A stretch of DNA of 64,000 nt, taken from assembly GCA_003162475.1 (NCBI GenBank), contig PMOI01000005.1, forward strand, positions 1 to 64,000. The letters run 5' to 3'. The position numbers and the translations under genes were made by a program. This DNA comes from Acidimicrobiaceae bacterium. Lineage in GTDB: Bacteria > Actinomycetota > Acidimicrobiia > Acidimicrobiales > RAAP-2. Positions 18,282 to 28,363 of this stretch are shown here, in pieces (positions within the stretch are counted from its first letter, which is position 1; each line of letters begins with the position of its first letter). Under the pieces are notes generated by a model that saw only the letters and a list, made by a program, of their open reading frames with translations, searched no databases and had not been told where the DNA came from.

Positions 18282-19912
18282 TCGAGGCCGAAGTAGTAGG
18301 GGTAGAGGGGCTGGCCGCCCCGGTGGACCTCCACGCTGATCTGGGGATACTCCTCGGCGAGAAACTCCGTCACGCGACGCGTGTTGGCCGGCGACGATCC
18401 GTCGCCCTCGATGATGGTCAGGAGCTCGTGCTCGGGACGCACCAGGACGGCGAGCAGTTGATTGCTCGCGCCCGCGATCGAGTCGGCCACCGAGAGGACG
18501 CCGAGGGCGCCGAGGCCAATCCAGTCGCCTTCGTGCACGGGCCCGGCGTCGGTCGTCGCGTCGCGCACCGCTTGGGTCACCTCGCCGGCGACCACGTTGC
18601 AGGCCGAGGCGCTCATCGCCGCGGCGTTCTGCTCGCCCGACGCGTCGGGGTCGTACGCGAGGAGGGCCGCGAAGCCCTCGACGATCGAGCTCGTCGGCAC
18701 CACGTTCACGCTCTGATCGACGAGACCCGCGACCTGTTCGGCGACCGGTTGGATGTTCTTGTTGTTGGGCAGGAGGACGACCTGCGACGAGCCCGTCGCG
18801 AGAACCGCCTCGACGAGATCGGCCGTCGAGGGATTCATGGACTGACCGCCGAAGACGAGGTGGCGTGCGCCGAGCGAGTGAAAGATGCGTCCGATGCCGT
18901 CGCCCACCACGACCGCCACTACCGCGGTGGTGGGTGGCGCTTCGCTCTCTTCCTCGCGCGACTCAACGTTCGCCTCACGAACCCATCGTTCCTCGATGAC
19001 TTGATCGGCGAGGTCGGTGACGCGAATCTCGCGCGGCCGTCCGGCGTCGAGCGACGCCTCGATAGCCGCGCCGACGTCGTTGGTGTGGATGTGACAGTTG
19101 TACAGTCCGTCACCACCGACGACGACGATGGAGTCGCCAATACCCGACCACACCCGACGAAAGGCGTGCATCTTGGAGTCGTCGGCGTCGAGCAGGTACA
19201 TGACCTCGTAGCGCAACTCGGCGAGGGCCGAATGGTCTAGTAACTCTTCGTGCACGCGCACCACGATGTCGTCAACGTCGGGGGCGACGGGCAGATCGTC
19301 GTTCGCCACCACGTGACACAAGGCGTCAAAGAAGAGCACCAGACCCGCGCCACCGGAGTCGACGACGCCGGCTTGCTTGAGCACGCTCAGCTGCTCGGGC
19401 GTCTTGGCGAGCGCCACCTTCGCCGCGTCTCGGGCGCCGCGCACGAGCGTCACCAGGGAGTCGGCGTTGGCACTGGCGCCCTCGGCTCCGGCGCGAGCCA
19501 CCGAGAGGATCGTCCCCTCGACCGGGCGAACGACGGCCTGGCGCGCGAGGATGTCGGCGTTCACGAGCGCGGCGGCCAAGTCGCTCGCCGAGACGTCGCC
19601 CTCGGCGGGAAAGTGAGCGACGAGTCCTCGAAGGAGTTGCGAGAGGATGACCCCGGAGTTGCCGCGCGCCCCCATGAGCGATCCGTGGGCGATGGCCTTG
19701 GCGACGTCGCCCAGGGGCGCGTTCTCGTCCAGTGCCGCCAGCGCGCTCGCCACTGATTCGATGGTGAGGGCCATATTTGTCCCGGTGTCCCCGTCGGGCA
19801 CCGGATAGACGTTCAAACGATTGATGACCTCTCGGTGGGAACGAAGGAGCTCGCCGTAGGTGGCGATGGCCCTACGCAGGTCACGAGCCGACAGCGTCGA
19901 GGGACTGGTCAT
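18278..19912 (-). CDS. DAK2-domain protein, FakA-like (fatty-acid kinase catalytic subunit type)
   Basis: The 544-residue protein (ATG at 19912) begins with a DhaL-type ATP-binding domain: [20 protein letters not shown] contains the two-metal GDTGTN motif, then [20 protein letters not shown]. The rest has the DegV-like/FakA middle and C-terminal parts ([17 protein letters not shown]). FakA phosphorylates fatty acids carried by FakB proteins; no FakB is in the window. The recG neighbour arrangement is the same as in mycobacteria and firmicutes. Earlier in-frame starts would run through the divergent rpmB and are rejected. Confidence 0.87.
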   Translation of the reverse strand: MTSPSTLSARDLRRAIATYGELLRSHREVINRLNVYPVPDGDTGTNMALTIESVASALAALDENAPLGDVAKAIAHGSLMGARGNSGVILSQLLRGLVAHFPAEGDVSASDLAAALVNADILARQAVVRPVEGTILSVARAGAEGASANADSLVTLVRGARDAAKVALAKTPEQLSVLKQAGVVDSGGAGLVLFFDALCHVVANDDLPVAPDVDDIVVRVHEELLDHSALAELRYEVMYLLDADDSKMHAFRRVWSGIGDSIVVVGGDGLYNCHIHTNDVGAAIEASLDAGRPREIRVTDLADQVIEERWVREANVESREEESEAPPTTAVVAVVVGDGIGRIFHSLGARHLVFGGQSMNPSTADLVEAVLATGSSQVVLLPNNKNIQPVAEQVAGLVDQSVNVVPTSSIVEGFAALLAYDPDASGEQNAAAMSASACNVVAGEVTQAVRDATTDAGPVHEGDWIGLGALGVLSVADSIAGASNQLLAVLVRPEHELLTIIEGDGSSPANTRRVTEFLAEEYPQISVEVHRGGQPLYPYYFGLE

Positions 19913-19930
19913 CGTTAGCGATGCTACAAT
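19902..19930 (+). promoter_or_regulatory. Candidate promoter of rpmB
   Basis: An extended -10-like element TGCTACAAT ends at 19930, about 60 bases before the rpmB start, in the 79-bp gap between divergent genes. A clear -35 is not visible, so this rests on the extended -10 alone. Confidence 0.4.
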
Positions 19931-19991
19931 GGACCTTCGGTTTAACCAGTCCGCGCCCCCGGGGCGAGCGGGCCTAAGGAGAATGTTCATC

Positions 19992-20201
19992 ATGGCGTCA
20001 GTCTGCGAAATCTGCGGTAAGAAGCCGTCGTTCGGCATGAACGTCTCACACTCGCACCGTCGCACCAAGCGTCGCTGGAATCCGAACATCCAGCGCGTGC
20101 GCGCGCTCGTGGGCGGCACGCCGAAGCGCGTGAACGTGTGCACCGGATGCCTGCGCTCGGGCAAGATCACCAAGCCCGCGCGCTCCACCTTCAAGGCCTA
20201 G
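19992..20201 (+). CDS. rpmB: 50S ribosomal protein L28 (zinc-ribbon form)
   Basis: The 69-residue product has the L28 core [20 protein letters not shown] and a zinc ribbon formed by CEICGKK near the N-terminus and CTGCLRSGK near the C-terminus, so it is the cysteine-containing version rather than the C-minus paralogue. ATG at 19992 is chosen because AAGGAG lies ten bases upstream; the ATG at 19983 is too close to it. It is the only plus-strand gene in the core block, divergent from the DAK gene. Confidence 0.95.
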   Translation: MASVCEICGKKPSFGMNVSHSHRRTKRRWNPNIQRVRALVGGTPKRVNVCTGCLRSGKITKPARSTFKA

Positions 20202-20208
20202 TTTTTAC

Positions 20209-20224
20209 CGCTGCCTTCGCAGCG
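20209..20224. terminator. Hairpin between convergent rpmB and thiL
   Basis: A perfect 6-bp stem with a four-base loop (CGCTGC-CTTC-GCAGCG) lies between the two convergent stop codons. A T-run precedes rather than follows it on the plus strand, so it is not a textbook intrinsic terminator; its position is the main support. Confidence 0.4.
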
Positions 20225-20232
20225 TTGGTCCT

Positions 20233-21177
20233 CTAGAGTTCGTGCTCGAAGCCCTGGCGGGCAAAGGGCGCACCATCCAATGTTCGCACTTGAGGGTCAG
20301 CGACCACGACGCCCACGGTCAAGGGCTCTCGTAGTCCGCGATCGAAGAACATCATGCGCAGGCGCGCCGGATCGTTCGTGGCGATCAGCAGTTCGTAGTC
20401 TTCGCCCCCGCTCGTCGCCTCTTCCTCGGTGGCCCCCGGCGCGACGGGAATCGCTCGGAGCTCGAAGCCCACGTTCGACGCGTCCGCGAGTCGATGCAGA
20501 TCCAGGCCGAGGCCGTCACTGAGGTCCATCATTGCGTGCACGTGCGCACCTCGCGCCGCCATCCCCTCATTCAACCGGGGCCAGGGACGGCGATGAGCCT
20601 CCACGAGTTCGTCACTCAGTGGCGCACCGTCTCGCCGGCGTCGAAGACCGGCGGCCGCGCGACCGAGTGGACCGGTGACGAGTAGTTCGTCACCCTCTCG
20701 TGCCCCGCTGCGCAGCACCGCCCCTCGACCGGGACACTCGCCAAAGACCGTGACGGTGACGGCCACGTCGTTCCCGCTCGAGAGGTCGCCGCCCACGACC
20801 GGCGTGTTCGTCAAGGCGGCGGCTTCGGCAATGCCGCGATGCAAGGAGTCGAGGTCGGTACCGGGCGGCGCGGTGACGGCCACCACCAGTCCGCGCGGAC
20901 GCGCGCCCATCGCGGCCAGGTCCGACAACGCCGTCGTCACCGCTTTGTAGCCGAGATCGGCCAACGGGAAGAGCGACGCCTCCAAATGGACGCCCAGTAC
21001 GGACACGTCCGTGCTGACGATCGCCTCGCCCACGAAGGGCAAAAGTACGGCAGCGTCGTCGCCCACATGCCGTTCGCCCCTTGGAATGTTGTCCAGGGTG
21101 ACGATTTTCGCTATACGCTCCAATACGTCATCTTCGTGCGGACTCCGTTCTTTGGTTGGGTCGGTCGGCGCGCTCAT
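20233..21177 (-). CDS. thiL: Thiamine-monophosphate kinase
   Basis: ThiL phosphorylates thiamine monophosphate to the active diphosphate. The 314-residue protein (ATG at 21177) has GERHVGDDAAVLLPF, STDVSVLGVHLEASLFPLAD (metal and nucleotide loop), LSDLAAMGARPRGLVVAV, VVGGDLSSGNDVAVTVTVFG and MMDLSDGLGLDLHRLADAS, all PurM/ThiL-family landmarks. The 48-residue extension of the longer frame overlaps the pckG upstream region and lacks homology, so it is left out. Confidence 0.94.
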   Translation of the reverse strand: MSAPTDPTKERSPHEDDVLERIAKIVTLDNIPRGERHVGDDAAVLLPFVGEAIVSTDVSVLGVHLEASLFPLADLGYKAVTTALSDLAAMGARPRGLVVAVTAPPGTDLDSLHRGIAEAAALTNTPVVGGDLSSGNDVAVTVTVFGECPGRGAVLRSGAREGDELLVTGPLGRAAAGLRRRRDGAPLSDELVEAHRRPWPRLNEGMAARGAHVHAMMDLSDGLGLDLHRLADASNVGFELRAIPVAPGATEEEATSGGEDYELLIATNDPARLRMMFFDRGLREPLTVGVVVADPQVRTLDGAPFARQGFEHEL

Positions 21178-21240
21178 GGCGGGGGGATTTTTATCGCGTC
21201 GTAACGAGGCGGCGTGAGGATCGCAAAAGAGGAAGAAGTC

Positions 21241-23031
21241 GTGACGTACCCAACCACGAATAAGAAGTTGATCGAATGGGTCGAGGAAGTGGCGCAGCTC
21301 ACTACCCCCGATCGTATCCACTGGTGTGACGGTTCAGCCGAAGAGTACGACGAGTTGTGTCAACTACTCGTCGACAACGGCACCTTCACCAAACTCTCCG
21401 AGGCCAAGCGTCCGAACAGCTACTACGCCGCGTCCGACCCCGGTGACGTCGCGCGCGTCGAGGACCGCACGTTCATCTGTTCCACGAACGAGATCGACGC
21501 CGGGCCAACGAACAACTGGCGCGAACCCAGCGAGATGCGCGCGACGCTGAACACGCTCTTGGCCGGTTCGATGGAGGGCCGCACGATGTACGTCGTGCCC
21601 TTCTCCATGGGACCGCTCGGCTCGAAGATCTCGCACATCGGTGTCGAGATCACCGACTCGCCCTACGTGGCCGTCTCCATGCGCATCATGACGCGCATGG
21701 GCAAGGGCGCGCTCGAGGTGCTCGGCGAGACCGGCGAGTTCGTGCCCTGTCTGCACTCGGTGGGCATGCCCCTCGCCGACGGCCAGACCGACGTGGCGTG
21801 GCCCTGTGACGCGGAGAACAAGTACATCGTGCAGTTCCCCGAGACCCACGAGATCATCTCCTTCGGTTCGGGCTACGGCGGCAACGCCTTGCTCGGAAAG
21901 AAGTGCTTCGCCCTGCGCATCGCGTCGGTCCTCGCGCGCGACGACGGCTGGCTCGCCGAGCACATGCTGATCTTGAAACTGACGAGCCCGCTCGGCGAGT
22001 CGCGCTACGTCACGGGGGCCTTTCCGAGCGCCTGTGGCAAGACGAACCTCGCGATGCTCGTGCCCACGCTCCCGGGCTGGAAGGTCGAAACCGTGGGAGA
22101 CGACATCTGCTGGATGAAGCCTGGTCCCGACGGTCGCCTCTACGCCATCAACCCCGAAGCAGGATTCTTCGGCGTGGCGCCCGGTACCAACATGGACACG
22201 AACCCCAACGCCATGTACTCGGTCGAGGCGAACACCATCTTCACGAACACCGCGCTCACGCCTGATGGCGACGTGTGGTGGGAAGGCATGGGCGAACCGC
22301 CCGAAGGGCTCATCGACTGGAAGGGCCAGAAGTGGTCGAAGGAGCTCGGCACGCCCGCCGCGCATCCGAACTCTCGCTTCACCGCACCCGCCGATCAAGA
22401 CCCGGCGATTGCGCCCGAGTGGCAAGACCCCGCCGGCGTGCCCATCGACGCCATCCTCTTCGGGGGTCGTCGCGCGAGCGTCATCCCCCTCGTCTTTCAG
22501 TCGCGCGGTTGGGACCACGGCGTCTTTTTGGGTTCGATCATGGCCTCGGAGACGACCGCAGCGGCGACCGGCGCGGTCGGGAACCTTCGTCGCGACCCCT
22601 TCGCGATGTTGCCCTTCTGTGGCTACAACATGGCCGACTACTTCGCACACTGGCTGACGTTCTCCGAACGATTCGACGAGGCGAAACTCCCGAAGATCTT
22701 CTACGTCAACTGGTTCCGTAAGAGCGAGGACGGTCGTTGGCTCTGGCCGGGTTTTGGCGAGAACTCCCGCGTCCTCGAGTGGATCTTCGAGCGCACCGCC
22801 GGTCGCGGCGAGGCCGACGAGACGGCCATTGGCTACGTGCCCTCCCAGAGCGCGATCAACGTCGAGGGTCTCAACGTGACGCCCGCGGACATGAAAGAGC
22901 TCTTGACGGTGCACGAAGACGAGTGGCGCGACGAAGTACCGCGCATTCGCGAACACTACGCCCAGTTCAACGATCACCTGCCGGCGAAGCTCGCCGCGTT
23001 CGTCGACGACCTCGAAGCTCGACTGGCGTAG
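21241..23031 (+). CDS. pckG: GTP-dependent phosphoenolpyruvate carboxykinase
   Basis: PckG interconverts oxaloacetate and PEP with GTP, the gateway to gluconeogenesis. The 596-residue protein shows the GTP-type signatures: [20 protein letters not shown], the kinase-1a P-loop [15 protein letters not shown], the metal-binding [11 protein letters not shown], and [18 protein letters not shown] with the GTP-family R-R. I prefer the GTG at 21241, which has GAGGA about eight bases upstream; a GTG at 21214 in the same frame would add nine residues. Convergent with ndh, with no gap between stops. Confidence 0.97.
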   Translation: MTYPTTNKKLIEWVEEVAQLTTPDRIHWCDGSAEEYDELCQLLVDNGTFTKLSEAKRPNSYYAASDPGDVARVEDRTFICSTNEIDAGPTNNWREPSEMRATLNTLLAGSMEGRTMYVVPFSMGPLGSKISHIGVEITDSPYVAVSMRIMTRMGKGALEVLGETGEFVPCLHSVGMPLADGQTDVAWPCDAENKYIVQFPETHEIISFGSGYGGNALLGKKCFALRIASVLARDDGWLAEHMLILKLTSPLGESRYVTGAFPSACGKTNLAMLVPTLPGWKVETVGDDICWMKPGPDGRLYAINPEAGFFGVAPGTNMDTNPNAMYSVEANTIFTNTALTPDGDVWWEGMGEPPEGLIDWKGQKWSKELGTPAAHPNSRFTAPADQDPAIAPEWQDPAGVPIDAILFGGRRASVIPLVFQSRGWDHGVFLGSIMASETTAAATGAVGNLRRDPFAMLPFCGYNMADYFAHWLTFSERFDEAKLPKIFYVNWFRKSEDGRWLWPGFGENSRVLEWIFERTAGRGEADETAIGYVPSQSAINVEGLNVTPADMKELLTVHEDEWRDEVPRIREHYAQFNDHLPAKLAAFVDDLEARLA

Positions 23032-24333
23032 CTACTCCGCCGTCTCGGCGTCCGCGACGATCAGGCGAGGTCCCGAGGGCCAGTCGAAGTAGCGCCACAT
23101 CCAGTTGATCATCACGCGCAGGCGATTGCGAAAACCCACGAGGTACCACAGGTGCAGACCGAGCCACGCGAACCAGCCCACCGTGCCACGAACGACGAAG
23201 CCGTGGGGCAACTTCGCCACGGCCGCGCGGCGCCCGATCGTGGCCATGATGCCCTTGTCGTGGTAGTGAAAAGGTTCGGTCGCCTCGCCCGCCAGCACGC
23301 GCAGTATCTGCGTGGCGCAGTGGCGACCGGATTGAATGGCGACGGGGGCGAGCTGGGGGTAGAAACCGTTCTCCACCCCGGGAATAGCGGCCGCGTCGCC
23401 GACGCACCAGACGTTCTCACTCTCAACCAGACGAAGGTTGGATCCAACGAGGACACGTCCGCTCGGACCCCTGGGGCCATCGAGCGCGTCGGCCAACGTA
23501 CCGCTCGCGGTCACGCCCGCCGCCCAGATCACGGCCGCGGTCTCGAAGCGCTCGCCGTCGGAGAAGACAATGGAGCGCTCTCCCACTTCCACCACGGATC
23601 GGCCTAGTTCGACGTCGACGTCCATCTTTTGGAGAACCTTCTTCGCGTACCGGCTCGCCGATTCGGGGAACGCCGTCAAGAGTCGCGGCGCGACGTCCAC
23701 GAGTTCGATGCGTACCGTCGCCGGGTCCAGTCGCAGGCCGTCACGCTTGATCGCGATGTCGATCAGTTCTGACAGCGCGCCGGCCGTCTCGACGCCCGTG
23801 GGTCCCCCGCCGACGACCACGAAGTTGAGCGACACCGGCGCAATCTCGGCGGCGACCTCGGCTTCTTCGAGTGCGCGCAAGAGTCGATTGCGTAGTCGTC
23901 GCGCGTTCGACAGCGTGTACAGCGGCATCGCGTACTTCGCCGCGCCGGGGATGTTGAAGAACGAGGCCGTGGCGCCCGTCGCCACGACCAGGTGGTCGTA
24001 CGAGATCTCGGCGCCCGTGTCGAGAATGACGACATTACGACCTTGCTCGATGCCCTTCACACTGGCGTGACGTACGTTGATGTTCTTCGCGTGGCCAAAG
24101 ACGGTGCGAATGGGGTAGGCCACGTCCGCGGGTTCAAGACCGGCCGTCGCCACCTGGTAGAGCAGAGGCAAGAAGGTGTGGAAATTGTGTTTGTTGATGA
24201 TGGTGACGCGAACCGGTCGGTTCATGAGTTTTCGTGCCGTGGACAGTCCGGCGAACCCGCCGCCGACGACCACGACGTGGGGCAGCGTGGCCAACTCTTC
24301 AGGTGAGAACTCTAAACGGGGGGACGTCGCCAT
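23032..24333 (-). CDS. ndh: Type II NADH dehydrogenase
   Basis: NDH-2 passes electrons from NADH to quinone without pumping protons. The 433-residue protein has the N-terminal FAD motif VVVGGGFAGLSTARKL, the NADH-binding FVVVGGGPTGVETAGALSEL, and the FAD closing motif VWCVGDAAAIPG. The C-terminal amphipathic region (GTVGWFAWLGLHLWYLVGFR) is the membrane-association segment typical of the family. Its stop directly abuts the pckG stop. Confidence 0.94.
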   Translation of the reverse strand: MATSPRLEFSPEELATLPHVVVVGGGFAGLSTARKLMNRPVRVTIINKHNFHTFLPLLYQVATAGLEPADVAYPIRTVFGHAKNINVRHASVKGIEQGRNVVILDTGAEISYDHLVVATGATASFFNIPGAAKYAMPLYTLSNARRLRNRLLRALEEAEVAAEIAPVSLNFVVVGGGPTGVETAGALSELIDIAIKRDGLRLDPATVRIELVDVAPRLLTAFPESASRYAKKVLQKMDVDVELGRSVVEVGERSIVFSDGERFETAAVIWAAGVTASGTLADALDGPRGPSGRVLVGSNLRLVESENVWCVGDAAAIPGVENGFYPQLAPVAIQSGRHCATQILRVLAGEATEPFHYHDKGIMATIGRRAAVAKLPHGFVVRGTVGWFAWLGLHLWYLVGFRNRLRVMINWMWRYFDWPSGPRLIVADAETAE

Positions 24334-24370
24334 ATCTAATTACAACACAAGCGACGTGAGGCGAGTCGTC

Positions 24371-25744
24371 TCACGGTCTCGCGGCACGACGTCCGATCGG
24401 GTAGACGAAGCTCGCGATGATCATCAGCACGGCGAGCAGTCGATCGCCCTCGGAGAAACTCATGACGATCGCTACGGGGATCAACGCGCCGAGTACCCAA
24501 AGAAGTTGTTGACGCACGGCGAACCGAGCGAAGGTACGACCCTGCGCGCCCGGGGCCACGTTCCTCTGGGTGATGGCATCGAAACTCGGTTGGGCGACGG
24601 CACCGCTCACGCCGAGCCAACCCGCGAGGAGCACCTGGACCCAGAGCACGGGATGCGTGGACGCCAGCGCGGCACCCACGCCCGTGGCGAAGAGCGCGAT
24701 GGTCAACAACGTCGCCTCACTAAGGACGTTGCGCACGCGCGTCACGAAGGCCAGTCCGCCGAGTGCACCTACCCCACTGATGACCAGGGCGAAGGCGTAC
24801 CAGCCCAGTCCCGCCGACTCGCGTCGCAGTCCGAACGCCAACAAGAACGTGGCGAATCCCGCGCTGAAGCGCATGAGCGCGGCCGCGCCAAGTCCCCACG
24901 CGACCTCGACGTCGCCGAGGGGATTCAGTGCGTTCAGATCACGTTCGGTCTGCGTGAGCCCGGCGACCTGATCGCGCACGATCTGCGAGGGGCGTTGGAG
25001 TCGCGCGCTCGCGATCGTCGCGCCGACGTACACGAAGGACGCCACCACGAGGACACTCGTGGCACCCAGGCCCTTCAAGATACCCGCGCCCACCGATCCC
25101 GCGACGAGCCCGACCAACGTGCCGAGCAGCGTGAGTTGCGCGTTAAAGCCCGCGAAGCCCTTTTCCTCATCGACCCGTTCGTTCGGCCAACCGGCGTCGC
25201 CGACGCGATCGGCGTGTTCACGAAACTGATCGGTGCGGGCCATCTCGGGGACCAAGGCGCCGCGCGTGACGACGTAGAGCTTGGACGAAACGAGCAAGAG
25301 AAAAGCCAGCGGGAAAAGCCAAAGCGAGTTGAGATGCTCAGCCATCAGCCAACACAACACCGCACGGACGCCGGCCGAGAGTGCAACAAGGATTCGCCGC
25401 CCGTTGGCCGAGCGGTCGATCAGGGGTCCGAGCACGGGTGAGACGACGGCGAAGGGCGCGATGGTCAAGAGTAGGTACAACAGGACTTTGCCCTTCGCCT
25501 CGGTCGGCGAGACCGAGAAGAAGAGTGACCCCGCGAGCGAGACCGTGACCAACGTGTCGCCCGCCATCATGATGACGTGCACGAGCGCGAGGCGACCAAA
25601 GGCCGTTCTCTGATCAAAGAGATCCTGCGCGGAGGCCCGCGCTAAAGAGACGAATCCTCGAGCTCGCACGTGATGAGCGTAGGTGATGTGACGACGCCTC
25701 GAGTACGCGTCACGAGTTCGTGGCGACGAGTTCAACATCTTCAC
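24371..25744 (-). CDS. MFS-type transporter
   Basis: The 457-residue hydrophobic protein has about 11-12 predicted membrane segments, for example LVHVIMMAGDTLVTVSLAG, LLTIAPFAVVSPVLGPLIDR and LFPLAFLLLVSSKLYVVTRG. The loop after segment two contains PVLGPLIDRSANGRR, the MFS A-like motif (G-x-x-x-D-R-x-x-R-R). The first about 35 residues are basic and may reflect an over-long start. Substrate unknown; a drug- or metabolite-efflux role is only a guess. Confidence 0.75.
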   Translation of the reverse strand: MKMLNSSPRTRDAYSRRRHITYAHHVRARGFVSLARASAQDLFDQRTAFGRLALVHVIMMAGDTLVTVSLAGSLFFSVSPTEAKGKVLLYLLLTIAPFAVVSPVLGPLIDRSANGRRILVALSAGVRAVLCWLMAEHLNSLWLFPLAFLLLVSSKLYVVTRGALVPEMARTDQFREHADRVGDAGWPNERVDEEKGFAGFNAQLTLLGTLVGLVAGSVGAGILKGLGATSVLVVASFVYVGATIASARLQRPSQIVRDQVAGLTQTERDLNALNPLGDVEVAWGLGAAALMRFSAGFATFLLAFGLRRESAGLGWYAFALVISGVGALGGLAFVTRVRNVLSEATLLTIALFATGVGAALASTHPVLWVQVLLAGWLGVSGAVAQPSFDAITQRNVAPGAQGRTFARFAVRQQLLWVLGALIPVAIVMSFSEGDRLLAVLMIIASFVYPIGRRAARP

Positions 25745-25853
25745 GTGGTCAGGAGAGCGCGGGCGGCGACCTCGTTGCGCGTTCTACGTCGATGACGGTG
25801 ACGACGTTCGGCCGTCACTATTCCTTCACCGCGCCACGTGCACGAAACCGTGG

Positions 25854-26210
25854 CTAGTTGGAGTTGCAGCCCCAGAACTCTACGTAGGTCGGCAAGAGGT
25901 GATGATCGCAGTACTTGAGACGAGAGGCGCTACGCCAGAGTCCCGTCGCGGTGTCGTAGTGCACCACTTCAGTGACGCCGATCTCTTGTACGCCCGCGCC
26001 GACGGTCGCCCAGAGATAGCCCCAGGGTCCGACGCAACCGAAACTCTCGACGCTTCGCACCTTGAGTGGTCCGGTGAACGGTGCCGCCAACGCCAACGCG
26101 TTACAGGGTGTCGAGACGGGAAACGTGGAGGAGAAGGGCGTCGTCTTGGTCACGGCGACGCCCAATGCCACGAGGAGCAGGACCATCGCGACGGGGCGAG
26201 ACCAATTCAT
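25854..26210 (-). CDS. Small secreted or membrane-anchored protein of unknown function
   Basis: The 118-residue protein begins MNWSRPVAMVLLLVALGVAV, an uncleaved or Sec-type signal helix, followed by a soluble domain with five cysteines (TPCNALAL, SFGCVGPWGYLWATVG, KYCDHHLLP, FWGCNSN) likely to form disulfides outside the cell. No family recognised. It lies 38 bp downstream of the TetR regulator on the same strand and could be co-transcribed. Confidence 0.6.
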   Translation of the reverse strand: MNWSRPVAMVLLLVALGVAVTKTTPFSSTFPVSTPCNALALAAPFTGPLKVRSVESFGCVGPWGYLWATVGAGVQEIGVTEVVHYDTATGLWRSASRLKYCDHHLLPTYVEFWGCNSN

Positions 26211-26248
26211 ACACGCAGTTCAGCACACCGCGTGCGATGAGGTCACTC

Positions 26249-26857
26249 CTACTTCAACAACTCCATGAAGAGGATGTTGAGCGACGAACCCCAGACAGTT
26301 TCGTCGATCGGGTTGTTCGAGATGTCGTCGAGGGAACGCCCGAAGATCAGGATCTGAAACAAGACCGCGAAGAACGCCGCCGGCACGTCGTCGCGCAGCC
26401 ACTGTCGCTCTTGGGCGAACTCAGTCAAACGAGCCAAGTCGTTCGTGAGACGCGCTTGTGAGGTGCCGATGAGCACGCTGAGATCGGGTCGCGTCGAAGC
26501 CGCGGCGGCGATTCTCATTCGAAGCGCGCGACGACCCCTTCGTTCGGGACCCGACGACAACGTGGCCACGATGGGCTGCATCACGGAGATGTACTCGTCG
26601 AGCGACTGCACCGTCTCGTTGACCTGTTGGAACATGCGGAGGTCTTCGTCGACGAGTTGCGTGAAGATCATGTCGTAGGCCGCGTCGATGACGCCCTCGC
26701 GCGATCCAAAGTGGTGGTACACCGAGCCGTAGTTGACGCCCGTCGCCTCACATATTTCCGGTATACGAATGAGCATCTCATCGCCCGCCATCAGGCGTTC
26801 CGCGACTGCTTCGAGAACGGCTTGCATGACGGGAACCGAGCGACTCTGTTTTGCCAT
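26249..26857 (-). CDS. TetR-family transcriptional regulator
   Basis: The 202-residue protein has an N-terminal helix-turn-helix of the TetR type: IPEICEATGVNYGSVYHHFG followed by SREGVIDAAYDMI. The remaining all-helical part would bind the ligand. I chose the ATG at 26857, from which the HTH sits at the usual distance; upstream in-frame codons give an atypical extension. Targets are not evident; the adjacent small secreted protein is one candidate. Confidence 0.85.
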   Translation of the reverse strand: MAKQSRSVPVMQAVLEAVAERLMAGDEMLIRIPEICEATGVNYGSVYHHFGSREGVIDAAYDMIFTQLVDEDLRMFQQVNETVQSLDEYISVMQPIVATLSSGPERRGRRALRMRIAAAASTRPDLSVLIGTSQARLTNDLARLTEFAQERQWLRDDVPAAFFAVLFQILIFGRSLDDISNNPIDETVWGSSLNILFMELLK

Positions 26858-27075
26858 TACGCAATAATAATCCGTGATTCCGAGAACATGACTGGTCAAA
26901 TCAACAATCGAAGTGTCAAAGACCGTGCCGATGTGCTCTTCTGAGCGCACTCACAGTCGCTTTCGCAACGGCACCACAATTCTTCATCATGAGAAAGATT
27001 TTTTGTACGTGACCTTCACCGTCGAGGTGCGTGACGCACCGTCTAGTTGCCTAGACGATTCGTCGGGGTGTCCGA

Positions 27076-27633
27076 TCAGTTCGTTGCGTCACTCCCAAGT
27101 AGTTGTCGAATCCGCGTGCGCCAGTCGACGTCTTCGGTGCTGGCACCTCGCTCGTGCACCGCACGGCGTTCGTCGCGCAACGTGGCGGCCACCTCACCTA
27201 TATTGTTCGGCAGTCGTTGCGCGGCGAGTGTACGAATCTCTTGGGCGAGTGCGGGCGCGGCGCCTTCAGTCGTCACGGCTATCGTCACCTCACCTTGACG
27301 GTGCAGCGCCATGAAGTAGAAACTCGAACGAGCGGGATCGTCCACCACGTTGAGCCAGATCCGCTCGTCACGAGCCTCTGCAACGATCTCGTCGTTAATC
27401 GCGAGATCACCCGTCGCCGACACTACGAGGAGGAAACCGTGGAGGTCGCCTTGCCGGTAGCGGCGTTGTTCGACGTGAAAGACACCTTGGGGAACGGGCT
27501 GACGGAACTCCTCGGCGATCATCGTGACCATCGCGCCGACTTCGATTAACTGTTCGGCCTTTCGCGCCCCGACGCGACCCGCGCCCACCACGAGCACGGG
27601 TACCGAGTCGAACTTGAACGCGAGGGGCAGCAT
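27076..27633 (-). CDS. Precorrin-2 dehydrogenase / siroheme synthase N-terminal domain protein
   Basis: The 185-residue protein begins MLPLAFKFDSVPVLVVGAGR with a GAGRVGARKA Rossmann motif, as in SirC/Met8p/CysG-N, which oxidises precorrin-2 to sirohydrochlorin with NAD. ATSGDLAIND-like and WLNVVDDPARSSFYFMALHR segments match the family, the latter carrying the catalytic aspartate (VVDDP). The start one base after the cobA stop makes coupling likely. With the next two genes it forms a siroheme supply and sulfite reduction operon. Whether it also inserts iron (as Met8p does) cannot be told here. Confidence 0.88.
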   Translation of the reverse strand: MLPLAFKFDSVPVLVVGAGRVGARKAEQLIEVGAMVTMIAEEFRQPVPQGVFHVEQRRYRQGDLHGFLLVVSATGDLAINDEIVAEARDERIWLNVVDDPARSSFYFMALHRQGEVTIAVTTEGAAPALAQEIRTLAAQRLPNNIGEVAATLRDERRAVHERGASTEDVDWRTRIRQLLGSDATN

Positions 27634-27634
27634 C

Positions 27635-28363
27635 TCAGAGCAGAGCGACGTCAAAGAGGTGCAGCGAGCGAAGGTCGAATGACGCCACGCCCCCGACCAC
27701 GATGATGGCGGGCGGCAGTACGTTGAAATTCGCGAGGTCTTCGAGCGTGCCGCGCGTCGTTCGCTGTTGTCCGGTCCAGGCCTGTTCGACCACCGCGACG
27801 GGCGTCTTGGCGCTCAGTCCACCTTCGATGAGCTCTAAGGCGATAGTCCGGCGATGCTCAACGCCCATCAGAACGACGAGTGACAACTCGGGATTGGCCA
27901 AGGAACGAAAGTCCGTCACGTCGCCGCGCGCGCCGCGCGCGCTCACGATGGTGACGCCTCTACTCACGCCGCGATGGGTCACGGGGATGCCCGCCGCTAG
28001 GGGCCCGGCGAGTGCCGAACTGAGTCCGGGCACGACGTCACAGGCCACGCCCGCCTCGTGCAGCGCGAGCAACTCTTCGCCGCCGCGACCAAAGACGAAG
28101 GGATCCCCCCCTTTAAGCCGCACGACCGTCTCGTAGCGATGAGCGAGGTCGACGAGCAGCGTGTTGATCGCTTCTTGACTCGACGAGTCACCCGGCGCCT
28201 TACCCACGTCCACGATCCGCGCCTCAGGGTTCACGAACCCCATCACGGATTCGTCAACGAGTCGGTCGCGTACGACGACGTCGGCTTCGCCGAGCAGTCG
28301 CGCGGCGCGAATCGTCAAGAGGTCGGCGTCACCGGGACCCGCGCCCACGAGGTAGACGGTCAC
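27635..28363 (-). CDS. cobA: Uroporphyrinogen-III C-methyltransferase
   Basis: SUMT adds two methyl groups to uroporphyrinogen III to give precorrin-2. The 242-residue protein begins VTVYLVGAGPGDADLLTIRA and has VVRDRLVDESVM, VVRLKGGDPFVFGRGGEELL and VVPGLSSALAGPLAAGIPVTHR, all diagnostic. GTG start overlaps the sulfite reductase stop (GTGA). The product feeds siroheme made by the downstream dehydrogenase. Confidence 0.96.
   Translation of the reverse strand: MTVYLVGAGPGDADLLTIRAARLLGEADVVVRDRLVDESVMGFVNPEARIVDVGKAPGDSSSQEAINTLLVDLAHRYETVVRLKGGDPFVFGRGGEELLALHEAGVACDVVPGLSSALAGPLAAGIPVTHRGVSRGVTIVSARGARGDVTDFRSLANPELSLVVLMGVEHRRTIALELIEGGLSAKTPVAVVEQAWTGQQRTTRGTLEDLANFNVLPPAIIVVGGVASFDLRSLHLFDVALL

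Noticed and set aside
21364..22977. A 537-residue minus-strand frame opposite pckG
   Set aside because: It lies fully inside the recognisable PEP carboxykinase gene and has low-complexity composition typical of an antisense frame in high-GC DNA.
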